Below, piece after piece: positions 25,213-34,810 of a DNA stretch of 64,000 nt. The notes under the pieces are model-generated. The model had not been told where the DNA came from and made no database searches. It was given only the letters and a program-made list of their open reading frames with translations. How positions within the stretch are numbered: the stretch's first letter is position 1; every line of letters starts with the position of its first letter. The stretch covers positions 1,679,501 to 1,743,500 of the forward strand of contig JAMXBD010000025.1 in NCBI GenBank assembly GCA_024138025.1, in the 5' to 3' direction. The position numbers were made by a program, and so were the translations under genes. Origin of the DNA: Combretum micranthum (lineage: Eukaryota; Streptophyta; Magnoliopsida; Myrtales; Combretaceae).

Positions 25213-25352
25213 AGCGCCAAATACCATCAAAGAGTGAATCGAGCTTGATTGTTGTGCTCTGTTCATTCCGCCAACAGATCACGGTCACCCACAGCTTTTG
25301 AGTCTTGATGATATCTCATCTCAGCGTGAAGTACATGAGGACCCAAAAAAGG
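25213..25352. repeat. Block X2, duplicate of 10015-10147
   Basis: It has GCGCCAAATACCATCAAAG, GAATCGAGCTTGA, TTCATTCCGCCA, CAGCTTTTGAGTCTTGATG and AGGACCCAAAA in the order seen in X1. On the minus strand an open run ends AVGDRDLLAE-stop; the X1 equivalent ends AAGKGVLVAE-stop. This similarity at the protein level hints at a real but unidentified C-terminus. Confidence 0.5.
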
Positions 25353-26559
25353 CAAACATAAATTTAAAACACGTCCAATACGTAAGGTTTTTTTTTCTTT
25401 TTCTTTTTCTTTTTTCTTTTTATATTTAAATAACAGAGCTAGCAATATCTGTGACCATGATTAAAAAACAGGAATACAATATAAATGGAAACATAATTAT
25501 TAAAATAAATTACGAACTATATATATATATATATATAATAAATATAATTTTAATGTAAACTATATAATAAGGAAAGTGCTGTGGAAGTCGACGACCTCAA
25601 GCCAAGAACAACTATCACTCCTTAGGATTGAAAAAGCATCTGGCAAATATGCTGTCCTATTTCTAGTGGACTACATCAATCAGAAAATTGTTTTGAATTT
25701 TAATTTTTCGATCCATTAATCAATATATTCACACGATACGAAGTGTGTGGATCATATTGTTCAACTTGTCAAGAAGCTAATGAAAAAATAAAATAAAATA
25801 AAAAGTAGACAGTAGATGGTCCAAGGCACATACAATGCAACCAATTTGCTCCTGAATGCATGTATCTTATCAACCATTTAAAAGATGAATGATTTTGAGC
25901 ACTTACAATCTTCATATTTCATCAATACAATCCATAGAAAGTAGCAGCTAAATTTAAATGAAATATTGGCATGGTGAATCATTTATTGGTTGATTATTTT
26001 TTCCTAGTAATTAGGACAGATAAATTTAAAACCACTCCATTTTATCCACAGATTAGTATCAATACTGCTATGTTATAAGACGGATAAATCATTAGTTGAA
26101 TATTAAATTATTTTATCGGTGGACAACCTATCCTTTACTAAGAATTTCAAGTAAATAAATCAGCATGACCTCATGGAATTGCTACCTATCATTGAAGAGC
26201 GTGGCAAAAGGAGAGGCAGAGAGCACACAGATTTCCGTTCATCGGCTTGGTGCTGAAAATGAGAACAGTAACCTTATGGTACAAGTTATCGCCCATTAAC
26301 ATTGCATTTCAACTTATGGCCTCAGGTCTTTATTAGAATAAAAAAAAAATGGATAATCAGGGACTACTATTTTTGGTAAGCTCCTTCACACTAAGGGTCT
26401 GCTACATATTCCATGGAATATGAAACCACGGCAGCCCACATGCATTATCATATGTAGTACCATTTTTTCATAGGATAACCCCTTAATGTATCTATCAAAG
26501 ATAGGTAGGCCAAGACCGACCTACTTTTTTACTCTTATTAGAGTTACAGAATAAAGAAT
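25353..26559. other. Intergenic DNA between X2 and SERAT-B
   Basis: It is mostly AT-rich. A more balanced patch at 26165-26280 reads without stops in one plus frame (ELLPIIEERGKRRGREHTDF), but no family was recognised. A TA microsatellite is at 25519-25538. Confidence 0.35.
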
Positions 26560-26769
26560 TTGCATGGCTTTCTGATGCAGCATCCTGATAAGTTTGGTTT
26601 CATATTCAATTTGAACTTATTTCTGTTTAGAAGATTGCAGGAAGTAACCCAAAAAATTAGCTTAAAGCTTGTGAATAAACCCATGGCAAAATCAACAGAC
26701 AAGATTTATGAGAGTATAGCAAAAAAGACGAAAGTGTTCTCCTTAGAAGACTTGCTCAAACACCAGTAG
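26560..26769 (+). pseudogene. Possible terminal exon remnant, unidentified
   Basis: A plus-strand open run ends KKTKVFSLEDLLKHQ-stop, which has the look of a conserved hydrophilic C-terminus. It is preceded at 26620 by a plausible acceptor (TTCTGTTTAG|AAG). Together with the balanced patch at 26165-26280 it may be left over from a gene on the opposite strand to SERAT-B, ending about 175 bp beyond the SERAT-B stop codon. No family was recognised and no upstream exons could be assembled. Confidence 0.25.
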
Positions 26770-26943
26770 ATTTGACTGTATAGTTCCTTATGAGAAGTAC
26801 AAACCACCTGCGGCCAAGGTAAGAGAGAACCCTGACGTTTGTGTAAAAACTACTTACACACTGTGGTCTGTTAACAGATAAAACCCACACATATAGGATC
26901 ATTTGTACGACATATTGAGAGTGATGATACAACCTCGGTCTTA

Positions 26944-29172
26944 TCATATGATATAATCTGACCAATCGGATATAAAAGAAGTATGATCCATGGACTCCCC
27001 AGGACATCCATCATGTTTTTTCGGCTTGTCTTTACCTCCCACCAGTTTTGCTGGGTTCCCCACTGCAGTTGTCTGAGGCGGCACATCAATGAGAACCAGT
27101 GATCCCGCCCCAATTTTTGCTCCCTCCCCAATCTTCACATTGCCCAGAATTGTTGCACCCGCACCGATCAATACACCATCTCCTATCTTAGGATGCCTAT
27201 CACCACTAACCTTCCCAGTTCCACCGAGTGTCACATGATGCAAAATTGAAACATTATTTCCGATAACAGCAGTTTCACCAATAACTACACCAGTAGCATG
27301 ATCAAACAGCACGCCTTTCCCGATTTTAGCGCTGGATGAATGTCCACTGCAAAAATATCTGAAATGCGAGATTGTAATGCCAGCGCAAGTGGTCTTCGGG
27401 ATTGGTTCCACAGCTTGTGTGCCACTCGTTGAGCCTAATAAGATATAAACAAAGTATACAATGAAACTCAAACCAAGATAAATATATAACCAGAGAAAGG
27501 CAGCAAGTTTCCAAATTTATGCTCTTCAACACATAAATACACCACAAAACTTGAACAATAAAAAACTAATAGACGAAGAAAAATATCAATACCCTTACTT
27601 GATGTCTTAATAAGCAGTAACCATATGCAAACAGGATAAAAAACACTTATTTCAGTGATGGAAAAACATTATTGTAGCAAAAGATGCTTGAAAAATCTTA
27701 AGCTAACTCAATCCCTCTTCCAAGTTTGCAATATCAATGTTGTTCTCGCCAATCACTGCCAAGAAACTCATGTAATGATAAATCATGTGTTATTTCCACT
27801 TCCTAATGTTTAAAGTTTACGCCGCGTTTGGAATGCCCGAAATCACAGAAAAGGAAAAGAAATGGTGAGAAATGGAATAAAATGTTCATATTTGGTGTGT
27901 TTCGTGGGTGGAAAATGAAATGATTTGAAGAGAAATCAACGGAAAAATTTTTCCCTATACATTCCCCTCCAAAAATGTGATAAAAGCGAAAGAAATCAAG
28001 GGAAAGTAGTCAAAATGACTTAATTACCCTTATCTATCTTATTTAACTATGTTTTATAAAAGTAATATAAAGATAATTTTTTTGATTACTAGCACTATTT
28101 TTCTTCTTTTCCACTCATTCCCTTGTAACTTATCAAACATTAAACAATCATTCAACTTATTTCCATTTCCCTTAATTTCTCTTTCCACTCATTTCTTTCT
28201 CTTGTTTTCTTTTATGTCCGCTTTCTAAAAGTTAGCCAAACACAGCATAAACACCTTGCGATCAGCCTTACACTATGAAGAAGAAATCTCCCTCCCTTTT
28301 ACTAACAAATGCAGAGCTTCACTAGTTTACCAGACAAACCGGGTTGTATGATTAGTGGTGAGGTGACTATAGATTGCATTCGAGGTAAATCAATAAATCA
28401 AAATAGTAATCCTGAGCTCCACTCTATTAACCATGTTCAAACTTGTTCAAGGAAAAGAAATTTATAATAATAATAATGATCTTCTAACTAAAGTAATTTT
28501 AGTAAAGAAATTCCATCCAAACCTGATTACACTGGAGAAATTGTCAAGCAAATATCATGAAACTAAACTAGAATAGCCGAACACCGAGGTATACTGAAAT
28601 AGTTTAAGACAGTTGATTTATCAACAATTCTATAAATAACGCTTCGCAAGTGATTATCTTTTGACTCAAACAACAATTTAAAACCAAAAAGGAAAAAAGA
28701 ATTCCCTTTTGTTCGATGAATCAATCAAATTAAACATGATCACAATCATAACTTTTTTCACAATTTTATACCTGACAAGCCAAGAACCCTTTATAATTGA
28801 GCAAGCAATGAGAGAAAGAAACACAAGCGGGGTCACGTCCCCTAGCGGCGCGTAAATCCGCCACCGTGGCAGCGCGTAGTCATTATCGTTAGAGAAGGCG
28901 TTAAGGAACAGATCGTAGAGGAGCGTCGACAGCAACGTGGAGGAGCAGAGCTTGTTTCCGAGATGGAACGAGAGGGATCGAGCCAGAGAAGAGTGAGAAA
29001 GGATCGTGGAGTAGAGATAACTGGCTAGGGCTGGTTCGGACTCGGCGTCACGACGAGCTTCGGCTTTAATTTGAGACCATACGAACTCTTCCTCCTGATT
29101 TAAAATCTCGAGTACTGCTGGGTTAGGCGGATGAGACGCCGCCGTGATGTGGCGGAGCTCACCGGTTGGCAT
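26944..29172 (-). pseudogene. SERAT: Serine acetyltransferase SERAT-B, frameshifted
   Basis: The gene has the same two-exon form as SERAT-A: exon 1 29172-28772 (donor CAG|GTATAA), exon 2 27434-26944 (acceptor TTAG|GCTCAA), and an intron of 1,337 bp. It encodes the same helical domain and beta-helix, and keeps the more typical LHHVTLGG, GDRHPKI and the ending WSDYII with the C-terminal isoleucine. Against SERAT-A one base is missing near 28879 (after the residues FSNDND) and one near 27330 (between DIHP and SAKIG). Each throws the frame, so no full enzyme can be made from this sequence. Both reading frames are otherwise well conserved, so the loss is recent or one or both gaps are sequence errors. 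It lies 18 kb from SERAT-A in the same orientation. Confidence 0.85.
27821..28252. repeat. MITE-like element in SERAT-B intron
   Basis: It starts CGCCGCGTTTGGAATGCCC, and its right end on the opposite strand reads TGCTGTGTTTGGCTAAC. The A- and G-rich left half (GGAAAAGAAATGG) mirrors the T- and C-rich right half. It is absent from the SERAT-A intron, so it probably inserted after the duplication. Confidence 0.55.
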
Positions 29173-29404
29173 TGTGAGTTTCGGAGGAATGAGAAACTAC
29201 AAAGAAGTGGGACAAGACAAGTGTCAATGTAGCCTTACTCTGAATTTATGGAGGAGAAGAGAGAGAGAGCAAGGGTGAACGTGTGTCGAATCATTTACAG
29301 AATTTTGATTATTTTATTTAATAAATATAATAATTCTAATCTAATTTATTATATTTATGTAGTCCTTTTTTTTCCTTTCATTACACGATATTATTATTCT
29401 TATC

Positions 29405-29880
29405 ACGGCTGCAAATAAGTAGAGCTTGAGATTGGCTTATTTAATAATTATTAAGTTTGACCTAAGTTTTTTATCAAATCTAGAATTTATGCTCCAGCTC
29501 AGCTTATTTAGTTGAACAATTTTTATTTTAAACTTAAGTTTAGCTCATTTATAAATTGAGCTCGAATCAAGCTAAGTTTTCACTAAGCTTACCCATCTTT
29601 TATTGAGTCCAAAATTTAGGTTAAAGCTCCAAGAGTTTAGATAGCCCGTTTTCTTTTTCTTTTTTTTTTTTTCAAACTAAAATAATATATATACATATAT
29701 ACTGAATAGATTTGCTTCTATTGTTTTAATTATATCTTTATATATAATATATCATATATATGAAATTCACAAATTGTTAACAGCCAATTTATGAACTTAT
29801 TCACGAGTCAAGCTGAGTTTAAAGCAAGTTGAGCTCGAGTAGCTTGTAAGCAGCTTGGTTTGTCTACAACTCTACTTATT
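29405..29880. repeat. hAT-like element, GAGCTTGAG type
   Basis: The left end is GGCTGCAAATAAGTAGAGC, and the right end on the other strand is AGAGTTGTAGACAAACCAAG. The interior is full of AGCTCGAG and AAGCTTAG phrases. Similar elements lie at 54337-54712 and 56307-56790, with partial traces at 2160-2340 and 6420-6560. It starts about 230 bp upstream of the SERAT-B start codon. Confidence 0.45.
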
Positions 29881-30330
29881 TCTCCTTACGTTATATTATT
29901 ATAATTTGTACTTGAAAATGATAAATAATTAAACATGGGTTGTTTTTTTCTGTTATATTACCTAATCTAATTTCCATTTAATTTGTATCTAATTGATCAT
30001 GCTTAAAGTGTGGCATTTTGAAAAATTGTTTTATCTAGAATCTATTTCATAATTATGCTAAGAGTAGCGATTATGGTGTGAGAATTATGCTGCAAAAATT
30101 CATGTATTTTTAAGAAAAAAATGTTCAAAAATAATATTATATATTAGAAAAGAAAATTTTAATTGGCATTTATGCAAAAATGAATAAAATAAAAGATAAA
30201 TAAATCTAGCTTTATAAAGATTTATTGGATATATGATTTTCAACTATGGCTATATATGTATTTTATCTTTACCTCTTTGAGATTTTTTTTAAGCAAATAC
30301 ATATACTGGAATGGATGTTAAAAAAATACT
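29690..30330. repeat. Block Y2, duplicate of Y1
   Basis: It aligns with 2004-2760 in the same orientation with moderate identity. Its position just above SERAT-B suggests that Y1 once stood above another SERAT copy now lost. Confidence 0.45.
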
Positions 30331-30464
30331 TAAAGGACGAAAATAAGATGAATCAAATAGATTTTAAATGAGGTTTTGTAAATGTAAATATTAAAAACAA
30401 TGTTTCTTTGGTATTTAGGATATGAAATATTGATGAGTAATAGAAATGTATTATTGCGAAGAGA

Positions 30465-31075
30465 AGGAGGTTTCAATGGGTAGAAGTTCTATTAATGGTC
30501 CTTATGAAATAACAGGTAATAGGTTTCACACCATATATAACCCAACATCTTAAATAATTGGTTAATGGGTCTTCTTTTTATAAATCTTTCACATAAGTCA
30601 TATATTTTCCATGTAATATTTTTCTAGCCTCACACTTATGTCTTAACTATCTCTCCTTTAAGTGTGAGTTTCCATAATAGACTTATAAGTCTTACTCTCC
30701 CTTGAGCTTAAAACCTTGTGCTCTTATCAACAGCTTGCCAAATTGATTTCACTAAGCTCATTTGTGAGAAATCTACTGCCTATTTGCTCATCTTATATCA
30801 TAGGTTTCACATATAAGTTACCATCAGCCGTTCTTCCCTTATGAATGGACTAACCGTAAGAGTTTTCCAGCCAATCCATTGGGTCTAATGCCACTTGCTT
30901 CGGAAAGAAGGAGGCTTCAATGGGCATAAAATTCTATAAACGCGCCTTATAAAGGAATAGACTTGACATCATATATAACACAAAACTTTAAGAGAATAGG
31001 TTAATGGTTCTTCCATTTTAAAACTCTTTCACATATTCCTCATATTTTCCAAGTGGGATTTTTTAGCCTCACACT
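30465..31075. repeat. Pair of direct repeats, probable copia LTR scraps
   Basis: 30465-30645 and 30907-31075 are alike: both have AGGAGG(T/C)TTCAATGGG, CATATATAAC, GGTTAATGG(G/T)TCTTC, CTTTCACATA and TAGCCTCACACTT. They lie just before the copia gag relic, where its left LTR would be expected. Confidence 0.5.
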
Positions 31076-31242
31076 TGTAACCTTAACCAATAACCACAAA
31101 CACCTTAGGCTTTTTAGAAAAATCAAGCTATATATAAGATGTCTCTTTTAATCGAAAATAATGATTATTGGAAATGTATAATAAAAGCCATTTTAAAAGC
31201 TTAAAATAGGTTATAATAAAATATAGTTGAAGATAGACTTAT

Positions 31243-31835
31243 ATCGTTTAAGGATACAGAAGAAAGAAATTATATGGTACAAAGTGATATGGAACAAAAC
31301 GTCTATCCCGAGGCATGCTTTTATCTTAAGGTTAGCTTGGCAAACAAAACTACATACACTAGATAGACTCATCATATGAGGCATCATTGCTATAATCACC
31401 CTTTTTTATGCTCACAATCCCTTAAGGACCATAGCCACTTGTTTTTTCGGATGTCCTTATTCATCTCAAACATGAGTATTGGTTTGTAACAGTATAGGAT
31501 GCCCACCACCTATCTACATGTGGCAGGGAGCTACCTCCCTCCGCACTACGGCTACCTCATCTAATCTGCAAATACAAACCTGAAGAAGTGCAATAGCTAT
31601 TGTTGTTTATTGTCTTTAGAACACCGGAAACAATGTTTAGCTTGGAAGGCCCCTTCCTCCACCATATAGCATAGTAAACCAAATTTTAGTTTATGTCAAT
31701 ATTGGTTAGTACTTTTGAGTTTACTGTTATTTCACGTAGATTTTTTGTTTCTCTAGTTCATTTGGATTAGAGTTTTTATGTAAACCATCTTGCATAGGCA
31801 ATTATATAATCTTCCTTATTGTAATGACATCGTTT
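31243..31835 (+). mobile_element. LINE 3' end inserted in copia gag
   Basis: Through stops the plus strand reads IWYKVIWNK, RHAFILRLAWQTKLHTLDRL, then NPLRTIATCFFGCPYSSQ, the zf-RVT domain found near the C-terminus of plant L1 proteins. It is followed by a short tail region. ATCGTTTA occurs at both edges (about 31243 and 31829) and may be the target duplication. It is strongly 5' truncated, as is common for LINEs. Confidence 0.7.
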
Positions 31836-32289
31836 AGTTATCCAAAAAACAAAATGTTCATGTGAAAATGCTAAAATAATATGAGATGAATGATAGAATA
31901 TTTATGAAGGAACTTCTAGAGTTAGGGACTACTGAGATGACTTTATCATGTAAAGGATTTGAAAACTTCAAAATAAAATCAAATGAGTCAATTAGTGAGA
32001 TTCATGATAGATATTTCAATACTATAAATTAATTGACAATATTTGGCAACAATTTTGCTATTGATGAGATAAATTTTAAAATTTGTAGGTCTTTACCATG
32101 AGATTGGGAAGCAAAAGGATATCTCTAGAAGAAATTCATGATTTAAGTTAATTATCAAGGTAACAAATCCTTGACACTCTTAGAACATATATAATAATCA
32201 AGAGACAAGGAAAGGAATCCCAAAGAAAGGAAATGATACTTACAGCTTAATGCTCCTACTCAAATGAAGAAGATGTGAGTGAGGAAGGT

Positions 32290-34499
32290 TGTAATATACA
32301 AAATAATTTTAAGTGATAAGTGTTCACAAGCTACTAGATTCTAATATGCCTTTATTTGATGTTAAAAATAGTTAAGTTTGACCAATTTCGTATTAGAACA
32401 AGATTGGCATTAATTGGATCAATTTTCTTAATTTCTGCAATAAAGGCCGGCATCTCTGGTGAAGAACGCTGCCGGCCTAGGACTTAAATTTGCCAGCTTA
32501 CTCTGTAATACATTATATGCCGCCTCCTGGAGAATCTACGCCGTCGGCGTACAGACGGCGTAGGATGGGAACAGTAGTGTTTTTCTTAACGCTGGGAGGA
32601 AAGCTGCCGGCGTTCATAGGGTTTCTTCTCAACACCGGCATAAAAACCACCGGCATAGGTCCAAGATTTGCCGGCGTATGAAGGGACGATTTGAATTCTG
32701 GGAATCAAAGCCTCGATGAACGCTGCCGGCTTTCGTGTAGATCTGGCCAGCGTATGGTGTAAGCCAGCAAAATCTGCAGATACGCCGCCGACGTAGGGCC
32801 CGACATATGACCAAATTTTCTATAAATACGAGACGCGAAAATCATTTTCGACAGATTTTTTCTTTTTGTCATTTCTCCTTCATATAAGAGGATTTTGAAG
32901 CATTTTTGGAGATCTGGGTCTGGAGAATCATTCGGAGGGGATTATTAATTAAAAGTAAGTGATCTAAACCATCTCATTTGGATTATATACAAATTTGTAT
33001 AAGTCTCTTAGGTTTGGATGAATATTTCATGAAGGATTTTGAAGAATAAACCCTAGCTCGTGTTTTGATCAAAATAGGAAGAGAAGAAACAAGTATTATA
33101 CGTTCCATATCAGTAAGTATAAGTCTTGAATCCTTTTTTATACGAAATTGGACGGCCTTGATATTACGATATTGATCATATGATATGTTTTATAGGGTTT
33201 TGGTGAAGATTCTGATTTAAGGATTTGAAATATCCGTTCTTTGATATTATTGGAGGTGCTTAGGGTTTTTTATCAGTATAAGCTGAGTTTGAGGAGTTCT
33301 ATATCAGGTTAGTTTAGATAGGTTGTTTTACGTTAAGTTTGAATTATCTATGAATGTGGTAATTTGATATATGTTAATATGTTACAGGTTGAAATTTGAA
33401 AATTTTGTTTGACATCGGGTTTGGGTTTGAGAGTTTGGTAGGGTTTGGTTGGTTTTCTAGTAATTGTTTACGGTTGTCTTTGAATAGTTAAAGTGATCTC
33501 CTGAGTATAAAAGGTACGACCAACCATTGTGATGTATGTGCTGTAGATTAGAATTTTTGTGAATGGATGTAGGAACAGAATTGCATAATGAATTTAATAA
33601 ATATTCGTCTTAATAATTGTCTGTCTGGTTGTGGTTGGCTTTGACCAGTAGAGACCTGGCAGACAGTGATACTGGTGAAGCACCCTGATGATCTTAGTGT
33701 GAGGTTGTCCCGAGTGGACTCGTGCTAAGAAATGATTCTGGTAGAATTTAGGTGTTCAGGAATTGGGATGTTTGGGGAGTACCCACTCATCCATATATGT
33801 ATATATGATTACTTATTTTCAAATCAGTTGGATGTTTTTTATAGCAAAGTCTGAGTTACTCTGAGTTCAGGATTTATGTATACTAGATTCTGAACTGCGT
33901 TGTTTTGCTGGACTAAAATAGATAATAAAATGTTGTATGCATTTAGTTTAGTTGCATTTATTTATATCTGTTGTTTGTGCATAATCTTGCTTGAACTAGA
34001 TTGGATATTATCGTACTAGGCTTCGCTGCTCATTCTGTTGTATTTCAGGTGCAGGTGATGATAATGTGATTTATGATCTTTCGGGTTTTGATATCATCTA
34101 TGAGGATGGGGATGACGTTAGCGGTCCTGACTACCCTGCTGATGACTAGTTGTATAGTCATAGATGATATAGGATGGATCAGAGAAGACTTTTTATATCT
34201 GATTATTATTTTGTTCATTGAGTTTTAAATTGTATTTGGAGTTTTCATATAGTGATAGCTTTAGAGTATGGTTTGACTTGTTGACCTGCAGTTATGTCAA
34301 TAATGTCCAGTTTGCTGATTTAAACTTTGGAGATTATATTATTATCATATGATCTATTTATGAGGACCACATATCTTATTTTATACCTTGCGAGTTATTC
34401 AAGTGTTATTCAGGTTAATTGTGGAAACTATAGCCTTAACGTGTCCTAATCAAGAGAGGACACGTGGCGGGTTGTAACACCTTATTTTAGGGCGTTACA
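32290..34499 (+). mobile_element. 2.2-kb solo LTR with TSD AAGGT
   Basis: It begins TGTAATATACAAAATAA and ends TTTTAGGGCGTTACA, and is flanked by AAGGT on both sides (32285-32289 and 34500-34504). A TATA box (TATAAATA, 32821-32828) sits after a GC-rich region, with a GT-AG-intron-like downstream part beginning AAAAGTAAGTGATC. No internal coding region exists, so this is what recombination between two LTRs leaves. The long LTR and the closing TGTAAC...GTTACA dyad resemble plant gypsy elements; the exact lineage is not established here. Confidence 0.82.
32445..32800. repeat. GC-rich dyad cluster in LTR U3 region
   Basis: GCCGGC or CCGGCA/CCGGCG cores recur at about 32446, 32471, 32606, 32634, 32650, 32670 and 32724, with related CGCCGTCGGCGTA and CAGACGGCG near 32540-32560. 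The cluster lies directly upstream of the TATA box, where an LTR enhancer would be. Confidence 0.7.
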
Positions 34500-34810
34500 A
34501 AGGTGATGATGAAGAGATGGATAAAATGACAAAGAAATTTGCAAATTTTTAAAGTTTAACAAGAAGTTGAATAAGAAGAATGATGGAAACATATCAAGAT
34601 CAAAGAAGGAGAAGAAAAAAGATTACTTGCTTCAAATGTAATAAGACGGGTCATATTTAACAACGTTGTTCCAACACCAAGAAGGCTGCAAATTAGCAAA
34701 AAGGGAAGTCATGGTGGCTATATAGAATAGTGAAGATTCAAGCAACTTGGAAGATGTTGTTTGTTCCATGATTCTAGATGATGAAAAATATCAAAGTGAG
34801 AAACTTTTGT

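Larger units (their letters stand above)
31090..34810 (+). mobile_element. copia gag relic with two nested insertions
   Basis: The first gag piece (31138-31240) reads MSLLIENNDYWKC and IIKAILKA, the entry domain of copia Gag. The second (31860-32289) reads through stops as NIYEGTS, SISEIHDRYFN-like words and SLP-WE-KGYLxRRNS. The third (34505-34810) reads EEMDKMTKKFANF, then a CCHC knuckle (CFKCNKTGHI, RC) followed by KKAA and MVATW-like words. A LINE tail separates pieces one and two, and a solo LTR separates pieces two and three. No integrase or RT follows. Confidence 0.7.

Noticed and set aside
32490..32814. Short ORFs on both strands in GC-rich DNA
   Set aside because: They lie inside the U3 part of a solo LTR and owe their openness to the GCCGGC repeats.
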